DNA of 64,000 bases from Planctomycetaceae bacterium (GTDB taxonomy: Bacteria; Planctomycetota; Planctomycetia; Pirellulales; UBA1268). Below are positions 37,137-46,401 of the stretch, piece by piece (position 1 is the stretch's first letter; each line of letters opens with the position of its first letter). The stretch lies in NCBI GenBank assembly GCA_947449135.1, contig CANFQO010000006.1:23660-87659 (forward strand), in the 5' to 3' direction. Both the position numbers and the translations under genes were made by a program. The notes under the pieces were generated by a model, which ran no database searches, was not told the DNA's origin, and saw only the letters and a list, made by a program, of their open reading frames with translations.

Positions 37137-39359
37137 TCAGCGGCGTGACAGCGCGGCGAAGGCCGCAGAGACGGCCCCACAGCCGGAAGACCGCTGCGCC
37201 GAACCGCTGCCCGGCAACGCCGCAGTCACTCCTGCCGGAGCCGCCCACGTCAGCCAGTCGGATGGAGCCACACCGTCGTCATTCACGGCCGCGACGCGAA
37301 ACTGATACGACCGTCCGCTCCGCAACCCGTTCACGCTGATGCTTGTCGAGCCGGCATCCACCCACGCCGAGGCCTGGCCTCGAGCCCCGGCTTCTGCCGC
37401 ATACACCATGTAGCCGGTGGCCCCTGCCACTGGCGACCACGTCAGCGTCCCGGCGCTACCCGCCTGCGTGAACGACAGTTTCTGCGGAGCCGAGAGTGCA
37501 ACGACCGCCGGCAGTGTCACGCTCACCCACGGCGAGGTGGCGGAACTCGTCGCGTTATACGCCGTCACGGCGAAGCTACTGGTCGACCCCGCCGTCAGGC
37601 CGGTGAACTTCACCGACGTCGTACGCGAGCTGACATTCGCCACCTGCGTCGTCGTGGTGCCGTCCGTCCAGAGCACAATGTAGCCGCGAGCGCCAGACAC
37701 CGCGTTCCACGAGACCTGCACCGATGTCTTTGAAAGCACCCTGATCGCTACATTGCTCGGTGCCGCAATCGACGCCGCGGCCAGCGTGGAGACCTGCGTC
37801 GTGGCCGACGCCGTGCCCACGGTGTTGTAGGCATCGAGCCGGAACGTGTAGGCCGTGCCGGCCGACAGACTACTGACGGTCGCGGATGTCGTGCCGGCCC
37901 CAAAGCTGGCCAGCAGCGTCGACGTGCCGCCCGAGACCTGATAGAGCCGGTAGCCATCCGCTCCCGTCGACGCGTTCCAGGTGAGGCTCACCTGGGTCGT
38001 GGAAATCCCGGTTCCAACAAACGACGTCGGGGCCGTCGGCGCGGTCGTTGTCGTGGGTGGCGTGGACGTGGCACCCCATGTGACCAGATCGGCGATCACG
38101 AGATTCGCGACGGGCGTGCCCCTGCCGGTGACCAGGTCATACCCGGCGGTCGCCGAGTATTTGGGCAACCCGGTGCTGCCGCCGGTCGTCACGTCATGAA
38201 AGTCGCTGGCCGCCAAGCTATAGATCGCGGGCAGCAGTTGCGTGCGACCGTCGAGGGCGCCCAGGCCGGCAATCGCCCGGCCTTGATCGACGATAGCAGT
38301 CAGTGCGGCCCACTGCGGTGCGGCGGCACTCGTGCCGCCAAACTGGGTCCACGGCGTCGCGGTGCCGTTGTTGTAGGAGTCGTAGACGGCGAAGCCCGTG
38401 GCGGGATCGGAATTGTAGGAAACGTCGGGATTGGCCCGCTTCGTGGTCGACTGCGTCACGACGCCCTTCTGGTAGGACGGCTGCGACTCATAGGCACTGA
38501 TTCCGCCGCCGCTACCGCCCCAGCCCGACTCCGACCCGTAATTGCCAGAACTGAGTCTGAGCGATGTGCCACCGACCGACACGACGTTCGGGCTCACGGC
38601 GGGATAGCTCGCCGGCGCGCCGGTGTCGCCGCTGGAGGCGAAGAACGCCACGCCACCGTGGCCGGCCGGCGTCGTGAAGTAGGAATCGTAGGTCGTCTCG
38701 CCGCTGAACTCACCACCGCCCCAACTCATCGAGACGGCCACCACGCCCGGCTGCCTGCGGGCATAGTCCACCGCCGTCATGAGATCGGTGTAGGAGTTGC
38801 TGTTGGCCTCGACGAGCAGGATGCTCGCACCGGGCGCGATGGCGTGCGCCCATTCGACGTCGAGCACGATCTCCGAGGCCCAGCCGGCATTCGCGGCGGG
38901 CATCGTCGTGCCACCGGTCTGATTGACCTTCGTGAATACGGGGTTCGGCAGGCCGAACTGCAGACTGAACTGGCGGAGGTCGTTGGCAACGTTCGGATTG
39001 TCGTAGGCATCGACGATGGCGATCGTCGTGCCCGTGCCGTCGGCGGCGGCCGCCGCGAACGACACCGAGTCAAAACCGTAGGCATGCCGAATCTGCGCCG
39101 GGGCAAAGCCCGTCGGGCCGGCTGTGGCCATGGCAACCGCCGCATCGCCGGCATGACTGCGAAGAATGGTGCTGGCGGCGAATCCTACGGGACAGCCCGA
39201 CAGCATCTGCCGGCCTTCCATCGTTTCAAACGCCAGCGATCCGAGGCCCTGCCTCGGGAGGCGGTCTGCCTTACGAGCCGACAACGTACGAGCCCCCACC
39301 GTGCGAGCACTCGACCGCGAAGCCTTCCTGCTTAGGACACCGGGAAGTTGCCGATTCAT
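37137..39359 (-). CDS. Secreted S53 (sedolisin-like) peptidase with Fn3 domains and LEPR-like motif
   Basis: A 740-residue protein from ATG 39359, with AAAGGA upstream. The N-terminus carries a planctomycete LEPR-XLL-like motif (LAFETMEGRQMLSG, about 41-54), found in many of their large surface proteins. The catalytic domain spans about 80-430: Glu/Asp in WASEIVLDVEW (about 161 and 165), oxyanion Asp in SSGDTGA (about 246), Ser in GGTSAAAPQW (about 341). The pro-kumamolisin activation domain usual in S53 peptidases is absent: only about 80 residues precede the catalytic fold. Three Fn3-like repeats follow (about 445-715), with PTTTT linkers. Probable surface or extracellular protein-degrading enzyme. 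It is convergent with the SDR. Confidence 0.9.
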   Translation of the reverse strand: MNRQLPGVLSRKASRSSARTVGARTLSARKADRLPRQGLGSLAFETMEGRQMLSGCPVGFAASTILRSHAGDAAVAMATAGPTGFAPAQIRHAYGFDSVSFAAAAADGTGTTIAIVDAYDNPNVANDLRQFSLQFGLPNPVFTKVNQTGGTTMPAANAGWASEIVLDVEWAHAIAPGASILLVEANSNSYTDLMTAVDYARRQPGVVAVSMSWGGGEFSGETTYDSYFTTPAGHGGVAFFASSGDTGAPASYPAVSPNVVSVGGTSLRLSSGNYGSESGWGGSGGGISAYESQPSYQKGVVTQSTTKRANPDVSYNSDPATGFAVYDSYNNGTATPWTQFGGTSAAAPQWAALTAIVDQGRAIAGLGALDGRTQLLPAIYSLAASDFHDVTTGGSTGLPKYSATAGYDLVTGRGTPVANLVIADLVTWGATSTPPTTTTAPTAPTSFVGTGISTTQVSLTWNASTGADGYRLYQVSGGTSTLLASFGAGTTSATVSSLSAGTAYTFRLDAYNTVGTASATTQVSTLAAASIAAPSNVAIRVLSKTSVQVSWNAVSGARGYIVLWTDGTTTTQVANVSSRTTSVKFTGLTAGSTSSFAVTAYNATSSATSPWVSVTLPAVVALSAPQKLSFTQAGSAGTLTWSPVAGATGYMVYAAEAGARGQASAWVDAGSTSISVNGLRSGRSYQFRVAAVNDDGVAPSDWLTWAAPAGVTAALPGSGSAQRSSGCGAVSAAFAALSRR

Positions 39360-39632
39360 GGCCCTTTTCCTTTCATTGATGCAGCGCCCCTGCACGAGGC
39401 TCTTGAAGTCGTCGGCAGCCCTCTGGCGACCGCCTTGGACCAAAAACCTCGTCCGCGAGTTTACGTCTCAATTCCCCAGGCGGCAAACCGGCTTTTCCGG
39501 TACCGCGAAAATGACTCACCGGACAAGCACTTGACCGCACATACCATCCACACGGTCGATCGGGCCTCGGGCTCATGCAGCCGCCGCTGAAGGACCGCGT
39601 CACGCCAGAACAACGGCAAGTACACTGCCTGC

Positions 39633-41672
39633 ATGACGTTGCGACGATCATCCCCTGCTGCGATGGCCACACTGCTGCTGGCTGGATGGTGTCTGTCGGT
39701 AGCCGCTGCACCTCCGGCGATCACTCGCCGTCTCCCCCCTGAAGGAATCGATCCGGCCCTGCTGGCCGCGCAGCTTGATGACGCGGGCCGGCAGGCCTGG
39801 GAGGAAGTACCCGACAGGTTGCAACGGCTCCGGCAGCGGCTGGCCAAGCTGTCACTCGACGACGAGACAGCACACCCGGAGGTCGAGGTCCTTCTCAAGG
39901 CAGTGGATCATGCGCTCGCCGGCGGCGAATGGTGGCAGCCGGAAGATCTCAAGCGAGCAACATGGGCGCTCGACCTGGCAACGGAGCGACTGGGCCAGAT
40001 CGACGCAGGCACCGCCCCCTGGCGGACGCAGACGGGGCTCGTGCCACTCGGTTTCCGCTCGCAACTGGATGGATCGGTGCAACCCTACGGCCTCTGGATC
40101 CCCGACGGTCTCGACGCCACCCGTCCGGCCCCACTCTGGATCTGGCTGCACGGCCGCGGTGACAAGGAGACCGACCTGGCGTTTCTCCATGGGCGGGCAC
40201 AGAAGCTGCCGGAATTTCAGCCCGCCGATGCGCTCGTGCTACTGCCCTTCGGTCGATATTGCAACGGCTGGAAGGGCCCTGGCATGGTCGATGTCTTCGA
40301 GGCGATCGCCGCCGCCGGGACGGTGCGGCCGATCGATCCCGATCGCATCGTGCTGGCCGGCTTCTCGATGGGCGGAGCCGGCGCCTGGCACATCGGGGCC
40401 AGGCGGACGGACCGCTTCTGCGCGGTTCACGGCGGCGCCGGCTTTGTCGATATTCGTCGCTATCTTGGGATCGACCCGGCCACACTGCCCGCCTACGAGA
40501 CCCTGCTCTGGAACACAACCGACGTCACGCCCGTGGCACGCAACCTGCTCAATCTTCCCGCCATCGCCTACTCGGGTGAACTCGACAAGCAGCGGGCCGC
40601 CAGCGAGATCATGGTCGAGACGTTGCGTGCTGAAGGCAGGGAACTGCCGCATGTGATCGGCGCCGGCATGCCGCACAAGTACGACGACGCTTCGAAGCAG
40701 CGGATTGGCGAGTTCCTCGCGCGTGCGGTAGCGACGGGCCGGCCGCACCTGCCGAACGCCGTCACCATGACCACGACCACACTGGCCGATTCGCGACTGC
40801 ATTGGGTCGAGGCGCTCGGCATGGCTGAGCATTTCCGGCCTGCGAGGATCGACGCGTCTCGCCAGACGACGCCGCGCGGCTCGGAACTGATCGCAACGAC
40901 GAGCAACATCACGGCGATGGCCCTTCACGACACGCCGGCCGGGGCGATCATCACAATCGACGGTAGCGAACTTCCAGCAACTCGCGATCCCGCAACGTCC
41001 ATCACACTCGCGCGGGTGGGGCTGGCGGCCGACGGCGCATGGCGGCGGATCACTCCGGAAGATCTGCCGCCGCTTCGCAAGCGGCCCGGGCTCACCGGAC
41101 CGATCGACGATGCCTTCAACGCGCCGTTCATCGTGGTCGGGCCGACGGGCACGGGACTGCACCCAACCGTGGATGCGTTTGTGAACGCGGAGATGGCCCA
41201 CTTCCGTAGTCGCTGGCATGACCTGTTTCGCGGCGAACTGCCGGTGGTCCGCGCCGAGGATGCGACAGACGAGATGATCCGCGACAAGCACCTGGTGCTC
41301 TTCGGCGATCCCCGGTCGAATCCGCTCATCGCCAGGGTGCTTGCCGGACTTCCGCTCCAGTGGGATGCCGCGACCGTGGCGATCGGCAGTGGCCCGCAAC
41401 CCGTCGCCGATGGCGACGCCGCCAGCCACGTGCCGGTGATGATCCATCCCAATCCCCTCGCTCCGCCCACACCGCATGATCCGGGCCGCTATGTCGTGCT
41501 CAATTCCGGGATCACGTTCCGCGAGGATGACGATGTCTCAAACGCCCGGCAGACGCCGAAGCTGCCCGACTGGGCGTTGGTGGATATAACGGTACCGCCC
41601 GATGGAAAGCAGCCCGGTCGGATCACGGCAGCAGGGTGCTGCGATGCGTTGTGGCGGATCGGGGCGCCGTGA
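39633..41672 (+). CDS. Exported esterase / prolyl-oligopeptidase-like alpha/beta hydrolase
   Basis: A 679-residue protein. A signal peptide runs through about residue 26 (LLLAGWCLSVAAAPPA); ATG 39663 is an alternative start. An N-terminal helical segment (about 40-125) precedes the hydrolase core: LWIWLHGRGDKETDL, the nucleophile elbow GFSMGG (Ser near 245), and a probable catalytic His in GMPHKYDD near 345. The C-terminal half (about 380-679) has a second alpha/beta-like domain (FIVVGPTGTGLHPTVDAFVN, LVLFGDPRSNPLIARVLAGL) common in planctomycete esterases. Feruloyl- or acetyl-esterase activity is plausible; not determinable. Its stop codon (41670-41672) lies about 15 bp before the DUF1592 gene. 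Confidence 0.85.
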   Translation: MTLRRSSPAAMATLLLAGWCLSVAAAPPAITRRLPPEGIDPALLAAQLDDAGRQAWEEVPDRLQRLRQRLAKLSLDDETAHPEVEVLLKAVDHALAGGEWWQPEDLKRATWALDLATERLGQIDAGTAPWRTQTGLVPLGFRSQLDGSVQPYGLWIPDGLDATRPAPLWIWLHGRGDKETDLAFLHGRAQKLPEFQPADALVLLPFGRYCNGWKGPGMVDVFEAIAAAGTVRPIDPDRIVLAGFSMGGAGAWHIGARRTDRFCAVHGGAGFVDIRRYLGIDPATLPAYETLLWNTTDVTPVARNLLNLPAIAYSGELDKQRAASEIMVETLRAEGRELPHVIGAGMPHKYDDASKQRIGEFLARAVATGRPHLPNAVTMTTTTLADSRLHWVEALGMAEHFRPARIDASRQTTPRGSELIATTSNITAMALHDTPAGAIITIDGSELPATRDPATSITLARVGLAADGAWRRITPEDLPPLRKRPGLTGPIDDAFNAPFIVVGPTGTGLHPTVDAFVNAEMAHFRSRWHDLFRGELPVVRAEDATDEMIRDKHLVLFGDPRSNPLIARVLAGLPLQWDAATVAIGSGPQPVADGDAASHVPVMIHPNPLAPPTPHDPGRYVVLNSGITFREDDDVSNARQTPKLPDWALVDITVPPDGKQPGRITAAGCCDALWRIGAP

Positions 41673-41686
41673 GGGGAGAATCCCTG

Positions 41687-43738
41687 GTGGTGACAACCGT
41701 GCGGTCGACCGTTCACCACATCCTCTGTGCCGGGCTGACCATAGCGCTCTTGATGCCGGCTGCCTTGGGGCTGGCCGACGATGCCGATTCCACCCCGGCG
41801 ACATTGCTGCGGCAGCAGTGCGGCGACTGCCACTGCGACGGGGCCGCAGAGGGTGGCGTCGAACTCGGTGGACTCCTCGATCGGCTGACCGATGCCCCAC
41901 GGCCACAAGCGACTGGGGCCGATCCCGATCGGGCAGCATGGCTGGCGGTCTGGCGCAACCTCCGCGCTGAGACGATGCCGCCCGCCGATGCGCCGCATCC
42001 CACGCCACCTAAGCGAAAAACGCTGGTGCAGTTTGTTGAGCGCGACGTGCTCGGCGTCGATCCGGCCCGACCCGACCCCGGCAGCATCGTGCTGCGGCGG
42101 CTCAATCGTGTCGAATACGCCAACACACTGCAGGATCTGACAGGGCTGGAACTGAACATCCTCGACACGCTCCCCGCCGACGACACCGGTTACGGGTTCG
42201 ACACGATCGGCGACGTGCTCTCGATGTCGCCGCTGCTGGTGGAGAAGTATCTGGCGACGGCGACGGTGGTGGCGGAGAAGCTGGTCACAGTTGCGGTGCC
42301 GGTCATCGACCGGGACCGGAGTGGTCAGCCGCTGCCCCTGGACTATCCCAAGAGTGTCCGCCGTGTCTTCGCCGCCGGTCCTCGCCCCGACGACAAGTCG
42401 CTGCAGGCAGAGCATCTGGCCACGACGGTCAGGCACTTGGCCGAGCGGGCCTTCCGCAGGCCCGTCGACCAGGCAACGGTCGACAGGCTCGTTTCGCTGG
42501 CTCAAGCAACTGATGACGCGGTCGGTGGCACCTTTGAAACGGGTGTGGCCGCGGTGCTGACGGCGGTGCTGTCGTCGCCGCGGTTTCTCTTTCGCGTCGA
42601 GGCAGAGGCGGCTCCGGCAGAGGAAGACGCGGCGTTGTCTTCGGCTGTGCCGGTGGATGAATTTTCGCTGGCCTCGCGACTCTCTTACTTCCTCTGGAGC
42701 TCGATGCCGGATGACACGCTCTTCGAACTCGCCCAGGCGGGCCGTCTCCGCGCCGAATTGCCGCAGCAGATCGACCGCATGATCGCCGACCGGCGCAGCG
42801 ACGCCTTCGTCGGTAATTTCGTCGGTCAGTGGCTGCAGACGCGGGATGTCGAAGGCCTGGCGTTCGACTTTCTCGCGATCGTAGGCGGCGGTGATCGCAA
42901 AGCGTTGGAAAAAATGTTTGGGGGCTCGCTTCGTCGAGCCATGCGGCAGGAGACGGAACATCTGTTCGCCCACCTGCTGCGAAACGATCTGCCGGCCACT
43001 GATCTCCTCGTGGGCCACGACACGTTCCTCAATGCCGAACTGGCGGCGTTCTACGGCATTCCCGGGATCGAAGGGAAGCAGATGCGTCTGGTGACGCTTG
43101 ATCCGTCCAGCCACCGTGGCGGACTCCTCACGCAGGCCAGTGTCCTCGTGGTGACGTCCAACCCATCCCGCACCTCGCCGGTGAAGCGCGGGCTGTTCAT
43201 CCTCGACAATCTGCTCGGGACGCCCGCGCCTCCGCCGCCTCCCAATGTGCCTCCGCTGAAGGAGGAACCAGCCGGTTCCACACTGGGCATGCGTGAACTG
43301 ATGGAGCTCCATCGCCGAGATGCCCTCTGCTCCTCCTGCCATGCCCGGATGGATCCGCTGGGGCTGACGCTGGAGCAGTACAACGCGATCGGCCAGTGGC
43401 GGGGGGATGAGGCCAAGTCTCTCGACACCAGCGGCCGGCTCATCACTGGCGAATCGTTCGCCAATGCGGGCGAGTTGGCGGCCGTCATTGCCGGCCCCCG
43501 CCGCCGCGATTTTCACCGTTGTATCACGGAAAAACTCCTCACCTACGCACTGGGCCGAGGACTGGAGTTTTTCGACGCCCCGGCTGTCGATACCATTGTC
43601 GATGGTTTGGAGGAGGACGGGCGTCTGGTAACCGCCGTGCGTGGGGTGGTGAACAGCGTGCCGTTTCAGATGCGGCGGCCCACTGCAACACCCACGATCG
43701 CACCACCACCACCCACCGTCGTCGAGGGAACACCATGA
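41687..43738 (+). CDS. DUF1587/1595/1592/1588/1585 diheme-motif exported protein (module G)
   Basis: About 683 residues. GTG 41687 is chosen (GGGGAG 8 nt upstream, followed by a signal peptide); an ATG at 41636 inside the upstream gene is in frame but adds residues ahead of the signal. Heme motif CGDCH at about 45-49; DUF1587 (VLRRLNRVEYANTLQDLTG), DUF1595 (LAERAFRRPVDQATVDRL), DUF1592 (FSLASRLSYFLWSSMPDD), DUF1588 with a second heme motif (CSSCHARMDPLG near 547) and DUF1585 (FHRCITEKLLTYALGRGLEF). This is the second planctomycete cytochrome architecture, distinct from DUF1549/1553. It overlaps the DUF1552 start in ATGA. Confidence 0.92.
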   Translation: MVTTVRSTVHHILCAGLTIALLMPAALGLADDADSTPATLLRQQCGDCHCDGAAEGGVELGGLLDRLTDAPRPQATGADPDRAAWLAVWRNLRAETMPPADAPHPTPPKRKTLVQFVERDVLGVDPARPDPGSIVLRRLNRVEYANTLQDLTGLELNILDTLPADDTGYGFDTIGDVLSMSPLLVEKYLATATVVAEKLVTVAVPVIDRDRSGQPLPLDYPKSVRRVFAAGPRPDDKSLQAEHLATTVRHLAERAFRRPVDQATVDRLVSLAQATDDAVGGTFETGVAAVLTAVLSSPRFLFRVEAEAAPAEEDAALSSAVPVDEFSLASRLSYFLWSSMPDDTLFELAQAGRLRAELPQQIDRMIADRRSDAFVGNFVGQWLQTRDVEGLAFDFLAIVGGGDRKALEKMFGGSLRRAMRQETEHLFAHLLRNDLPATDLLVGHDTFLNAELAAFYGIPGIEGKQMRLVTLDPSSHRGGLLTQASVLVVTSNPSRTSPVKRGLFILDNLLGTPAPPPPPNVPPLKEEPAGSTLGMRELMELHRRDALCSSCHARMDPLGLTLEQYNAIGQWRGDEAKSLDTSGRLITGESFANAGELAAVIAGPRRRDFHRCITEKLLTYALGRGLEFFDAPAVDTIVDGLEEDGRLVTAVRGVVNSVPFQMRRPTATPTIAPPPPTVVEGTP

Positions 43739-45123
43739 ACAGTCCGCGTCCGCAGATGACCGCTGGCGGGATGGGCCGGCGGCGGTTTCTGGCCAACGCG
43801 GCGCTGCGAGGGGTGGGCGTGTCGATCGGCCTGCCGGTTTTGGAGTCGCTCTGGCACCAGAACAGCGGCACCGCCGCCACGATCTGCCCGGCCGGCCCGA
43901 CCCGCATGGCTTTCGTCTACGTTCCCAACGGCGTCAATCTTGACCACTGGCGTTCGACAGGGGATGGGAGAGGCTACACGCTCGGCCAAACGCTCGAGCC
44001 TCTCGCCCCCTTCAAGAGCGATTTCCAGATTGTGAACGGCCTGGCACACCGCAACGGATTCGCGGGCCCCGACGGTGCGGGCGACCACGCCCGCGCCACT
44101 GCCACGATCCTCACCGGCATGCGGCCCCGCAAAACGGCAGGGGCCGACATCCGGGCCGGCATCTCGGTCGATCAACTTGCGGCGGCCGATGTGGGCCACG
44201 CAACACGTTTTCCATCGCTTGAACTTTCCTGTGACGCCGTTCGCAGAAGCGGGTCCTGTGACTCAGGCTATGCCTGCGCCTACTCCTATAATATGTCGTG
44301 GCGGAACGAACATCAGCCGGCCACGCCCGAGACGAATCCGCGGCTCGTGTTTGAACGGCTGTTCGGGGCCGGACGGGGGGCGGACCGGGCAAAAAGCCTC
44401 GCGGCTCGCAGCAGCCACCAGCGTTCGATCCTCGACTTTGTGATGGACGAGGCTGGGTCGCTGCGTCGGCAGTTGAATGCCGACGATCGACGAAAGCTCG
44501 AGGAGTATCTCACCGGCATCCGCGACATCGAGCGGCAACTGGGACGGTTCGACGCATCGGCTACGGACGGTGTGGCGGATCACGATCTTCCGGGCGAACC
44601 ACCCCCCACCACCAGCGATCACATCCGGCTGATGGCCGACATGATGGTGCTGGCATTCCAGACCGACTCCACCCGGATTGTCACGCTCATGCTCGCCCAC
44701 GACGGCAGCAACCGTGCATTCCCCGAGATTGGTGTTGGCGACGGCCACCATTCGCTGTCACATCACGAGAACAAGGCCGACCGGCTGGAGAAAATCGCCA
44801 AGATCGACCGGTTTTATGCGGAGCAGTTTGCCTATCTGCTCGGCCGGTTGCGTGGGGTGACCTGGGCCGATGGGCGGACACTGCTGGATGACTCGATGGT
44901 GGTCTATGCCAGCGGACTCTCCGACGGCAATCGCCACAGGCATGACGATCTGCCCGTGATCCTGGCGGGCCGCGCGGGCGGACGGCTGAACGCCGGCCGA
45001 CATCTCACGCTGCCGGGCGAACAGCCGATGGCCAACCTCTTCGTGACGATGCTCGGCCTGATGGGCGCGGAGCGGGATCACTTCGGCGATTCGACAGGCT
45101 CGCTCGACGCCGTGCTCGCCTGA
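43735..45123 (+). CDS. DUF1552 Tat-exported protein (module G)
   Basis: A 462-residue protein from ATG 43735, overlapping the preceding stop. The Tat motif is GRRRFLANAALRG. Family blocks: FVYVPNGVNLDHW, ARATATILTGMRPRKTAGADI, DSGYACAYSYNMSW, YLTGIRDIERQLGRFD, LMLAHDGSNRAFPEIGV and VVYASGLSDGNRHRHDDLPV. DUF1552 and DUF1592 proteins occur as a pair in planctomycetes and other PVC and proteobacterial genomes; DUF1552 is related to the DUF1501/alkaline phosphatase superfamily. This module parallels the DUF1549/DUF1501 pairs elsewhere in the window. The activity is not established. Confidence 0.92.
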   Translation: MNSPRPQMTAGGMGRRRFLANAALRGVGVSIGLPVLESLWHQNSGTAATICPAGPTRMAFVYVPNGVNLDHWRSTGDGRGYTLGQTLEPLAPFKSDFQIVNGLAHRNGFAGPDGAGDHARATATILTGMRPRKTAGADIRAGISVDQLAAADVGHATRFPSLELSCDAVRRSGSCDSGYACAYSYNMSWRNEHQPATPETNPRLVFERLFGAGRGADRAKSLAARSSHQRSILDFVMDEAGSLRRQLNADDRRKLEEYLTGIRDIERQLGRFDASATDGVADHDLPGEPPPTTSDHIRLMADMMVLAFQTDSTRIVTLMLAHDGSNRAFPEIGVGDGHHSLSHHENKADRLEKIAKIDRFYAEQFAYLLGRLRGVTWADGRTLLDDSMVVYASGLSDGNRHRHDDLPVILAGRAGGRLNAGRHLTLPGEQPMANLFVTMLGLMGAERDHFGDSTGSLDAVLA

Positions 45124-45154
45124 CAAGCGCTCCCCAAGGTCTCCGGCCCACGGT

Positions 45155-45226
45155 CGCTCGTATCAAGCAGTTCGCTCGTATCAAGCAGTTCGCTCCTATC
45201 ATGCAGTCCGCTCGTCTCATGCAGCG
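45155..45226 (+). repeat. 18-bp tandem repeat (four units) spanning a start codon
   Basis: Units are 45155-45172 and 45173-45190 (identical), 45191-45208 and 45209-45226 (diverged). Units 3 and 4 each contain an ATG in the frame of the downstream membrane-protein gene (45201 and 45219); units 1 and 2 carry AAG at the same place. The unit is a multiple of three, so copy-number change would add or remove potential starts without changing frame. Confidence 0.88.
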
Positions 45227-46322
45227 CAACCAATCGCTCGATGCCTACCGCGGCTGCGCCATGCTGTTGATGATGGCGGAGGTGCTCCATCTGCCGCAGA
45301 TCGCCGAGGCGATTCCCGAGAGCCCGGCCTGGGCATGGCTGGCAGCCCAGCAGACGCACGTCGCCTGGGCCGGCTGCTCGCTGCACGACCTGATCCAGCC
45401 ATCGTTCTCGTTTTTGGTGGGTGCGGCCCTGCCCTACTCCCTCGCCGCGCGGCAGTCGGCAGGGCAGCCGGAGCGGAGCCAGTTCGCCCACGCGTTGTGG
45501 CGGTCTTTCCTGCTGGTGATGCTGGGGATTTTTCTCCGGTCCACAAAAAGCCCGATGACCAACTTCACCTTTGACGACACGCTCACGCAGATCGGACTCG
45601 GCTATCCGTTCCTGTTTCTGCTGGGAAGGCGGCCGTCAAAGTGGGCCTGGATCTCCGTGGCCGTCATCCTCGTCGGCTGCTGGCTGGCCTGGATGCTCTA
45701 TCCTCTCGTGCTCACCGGCTCCGTGGCCGACGCCTGGGTCAAGCACAAGAACCTCGGCGCAGCCTTCGACCTCTGGTGGATGAATCTCTTCCCGAGACCA
45801 TCCCCGTTCACCCGCCATGGCGGCGGCTACACCACACTCAATTTTGTCCCGACGCTGGCCACCATGATCCTCGGCCTTGTCGCCGGCCGCTGGTTGCGGT
45901 CGGGGATCGATCTGCGGCGGTTCGTCGTGGCCGGAGCGGTGGGCGTCGCTGCCGGTCTGCTCCTGCAGGCCAGCGGGCTCTGTCCGATCGTGAAGCGGAT
46001 CTGGACCCCGGCCTGGGTGCTCTTCAGCGGCGGCCTCTGCGTCTGGATCCTCGCCGGCTTCCACTGGCTGATCGAGGTCAAAGGCTGGCGTCGCTGGGCC
46101 TTTCCTCTGGTGGTCGTCGGCATGAACTCGATCGCTGCCTATTTCCTCGCCCACCTCTCCCCGGCTTTTGTGGGCAGCTCACTCACGACCCACCTCGGCA
46201 CGGGATTCCTGACGGCGTGCGGCGCCGATCTGGAGCCGCTGCTCAAGGGAGGTCTGATCCTGTTGATCGAATGGCTGATCCTCTTCTGGATGCATCAGCG
46301 GAAAATCTTTCTGCGGGTGTAG
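45201..46322 (+). CDS. DUF5009 / heparan-alpha-glucosaminide N-acetyltransferase-like membrane protein
   Basis: A 373-residue integral membrane protein with about ten hydrophobic segments. The N-terminal QSLDAYRGCAMLLMMAE is the characteristic DUF1624/DUF5009 start; IQPSFSFLVGAALPYSLA and FVPTLATMILGLVAGRWL are also family-like. The family includes HGSNAT-related transferases thought to pass acyl groups across a membrane to glucosamine, so lipid- or glycan-linked acyl transfer is plausible but not shown. Starts ATG 45201 and 45219 both lie in an 18-bp tandem repeat and neither has a recognisable ribosome-binding site. It follows the DUF1552 gene by 77 nt on the same strand. Confidence 0.85.
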   Translation: MQSARLMQRNQSLDAYRGCAMLLMMAEVLHLPQIAEAIPESPAWAWLAAQQTHVAWAGCSLHDLIQPSFSFLVGAALPYSLAARQSAGQPERSQFAHALWRSFLLVMLGIFLRSTKSPMTNFTFDDTLTQIGLGYPFLFLLGRRPSKWAWISVAVILVGCWLAWMLYPLVLTGSVADAWVKHKNLGAAFDLWWMNLFPRPSPFTRHGGGYTTLNFVPTLATMILGLVAGRWLRSGIDLRRFVVAGAVGVAAGLLLQASGLCPIVKRIWTPAWVLFSGGLCVWILAGFHWLIEVKGWRRWAFPLVVVGMNSIAAYFLAHLSPAFVGSSLTTHLGTGFLTACGADLEPLLKGGLILLIEWLILFWMHQRKIFLRV

Positions 46323-46401
46323 TATCCCGCCCGGCTTCACGCCACCATGGTGGGAGCGTGACCGTCGCGAACGACGCTCTGCAAGAACTTGGAGAACAAT
46401 C

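Noticed and set aside
41489..43516. 675-codon minus-strand open frame antisense to the DUF1592 gene
   Set aside because: Mirrors the real gene; the translation is low-complexity Arg/Gln-rich with no family match.
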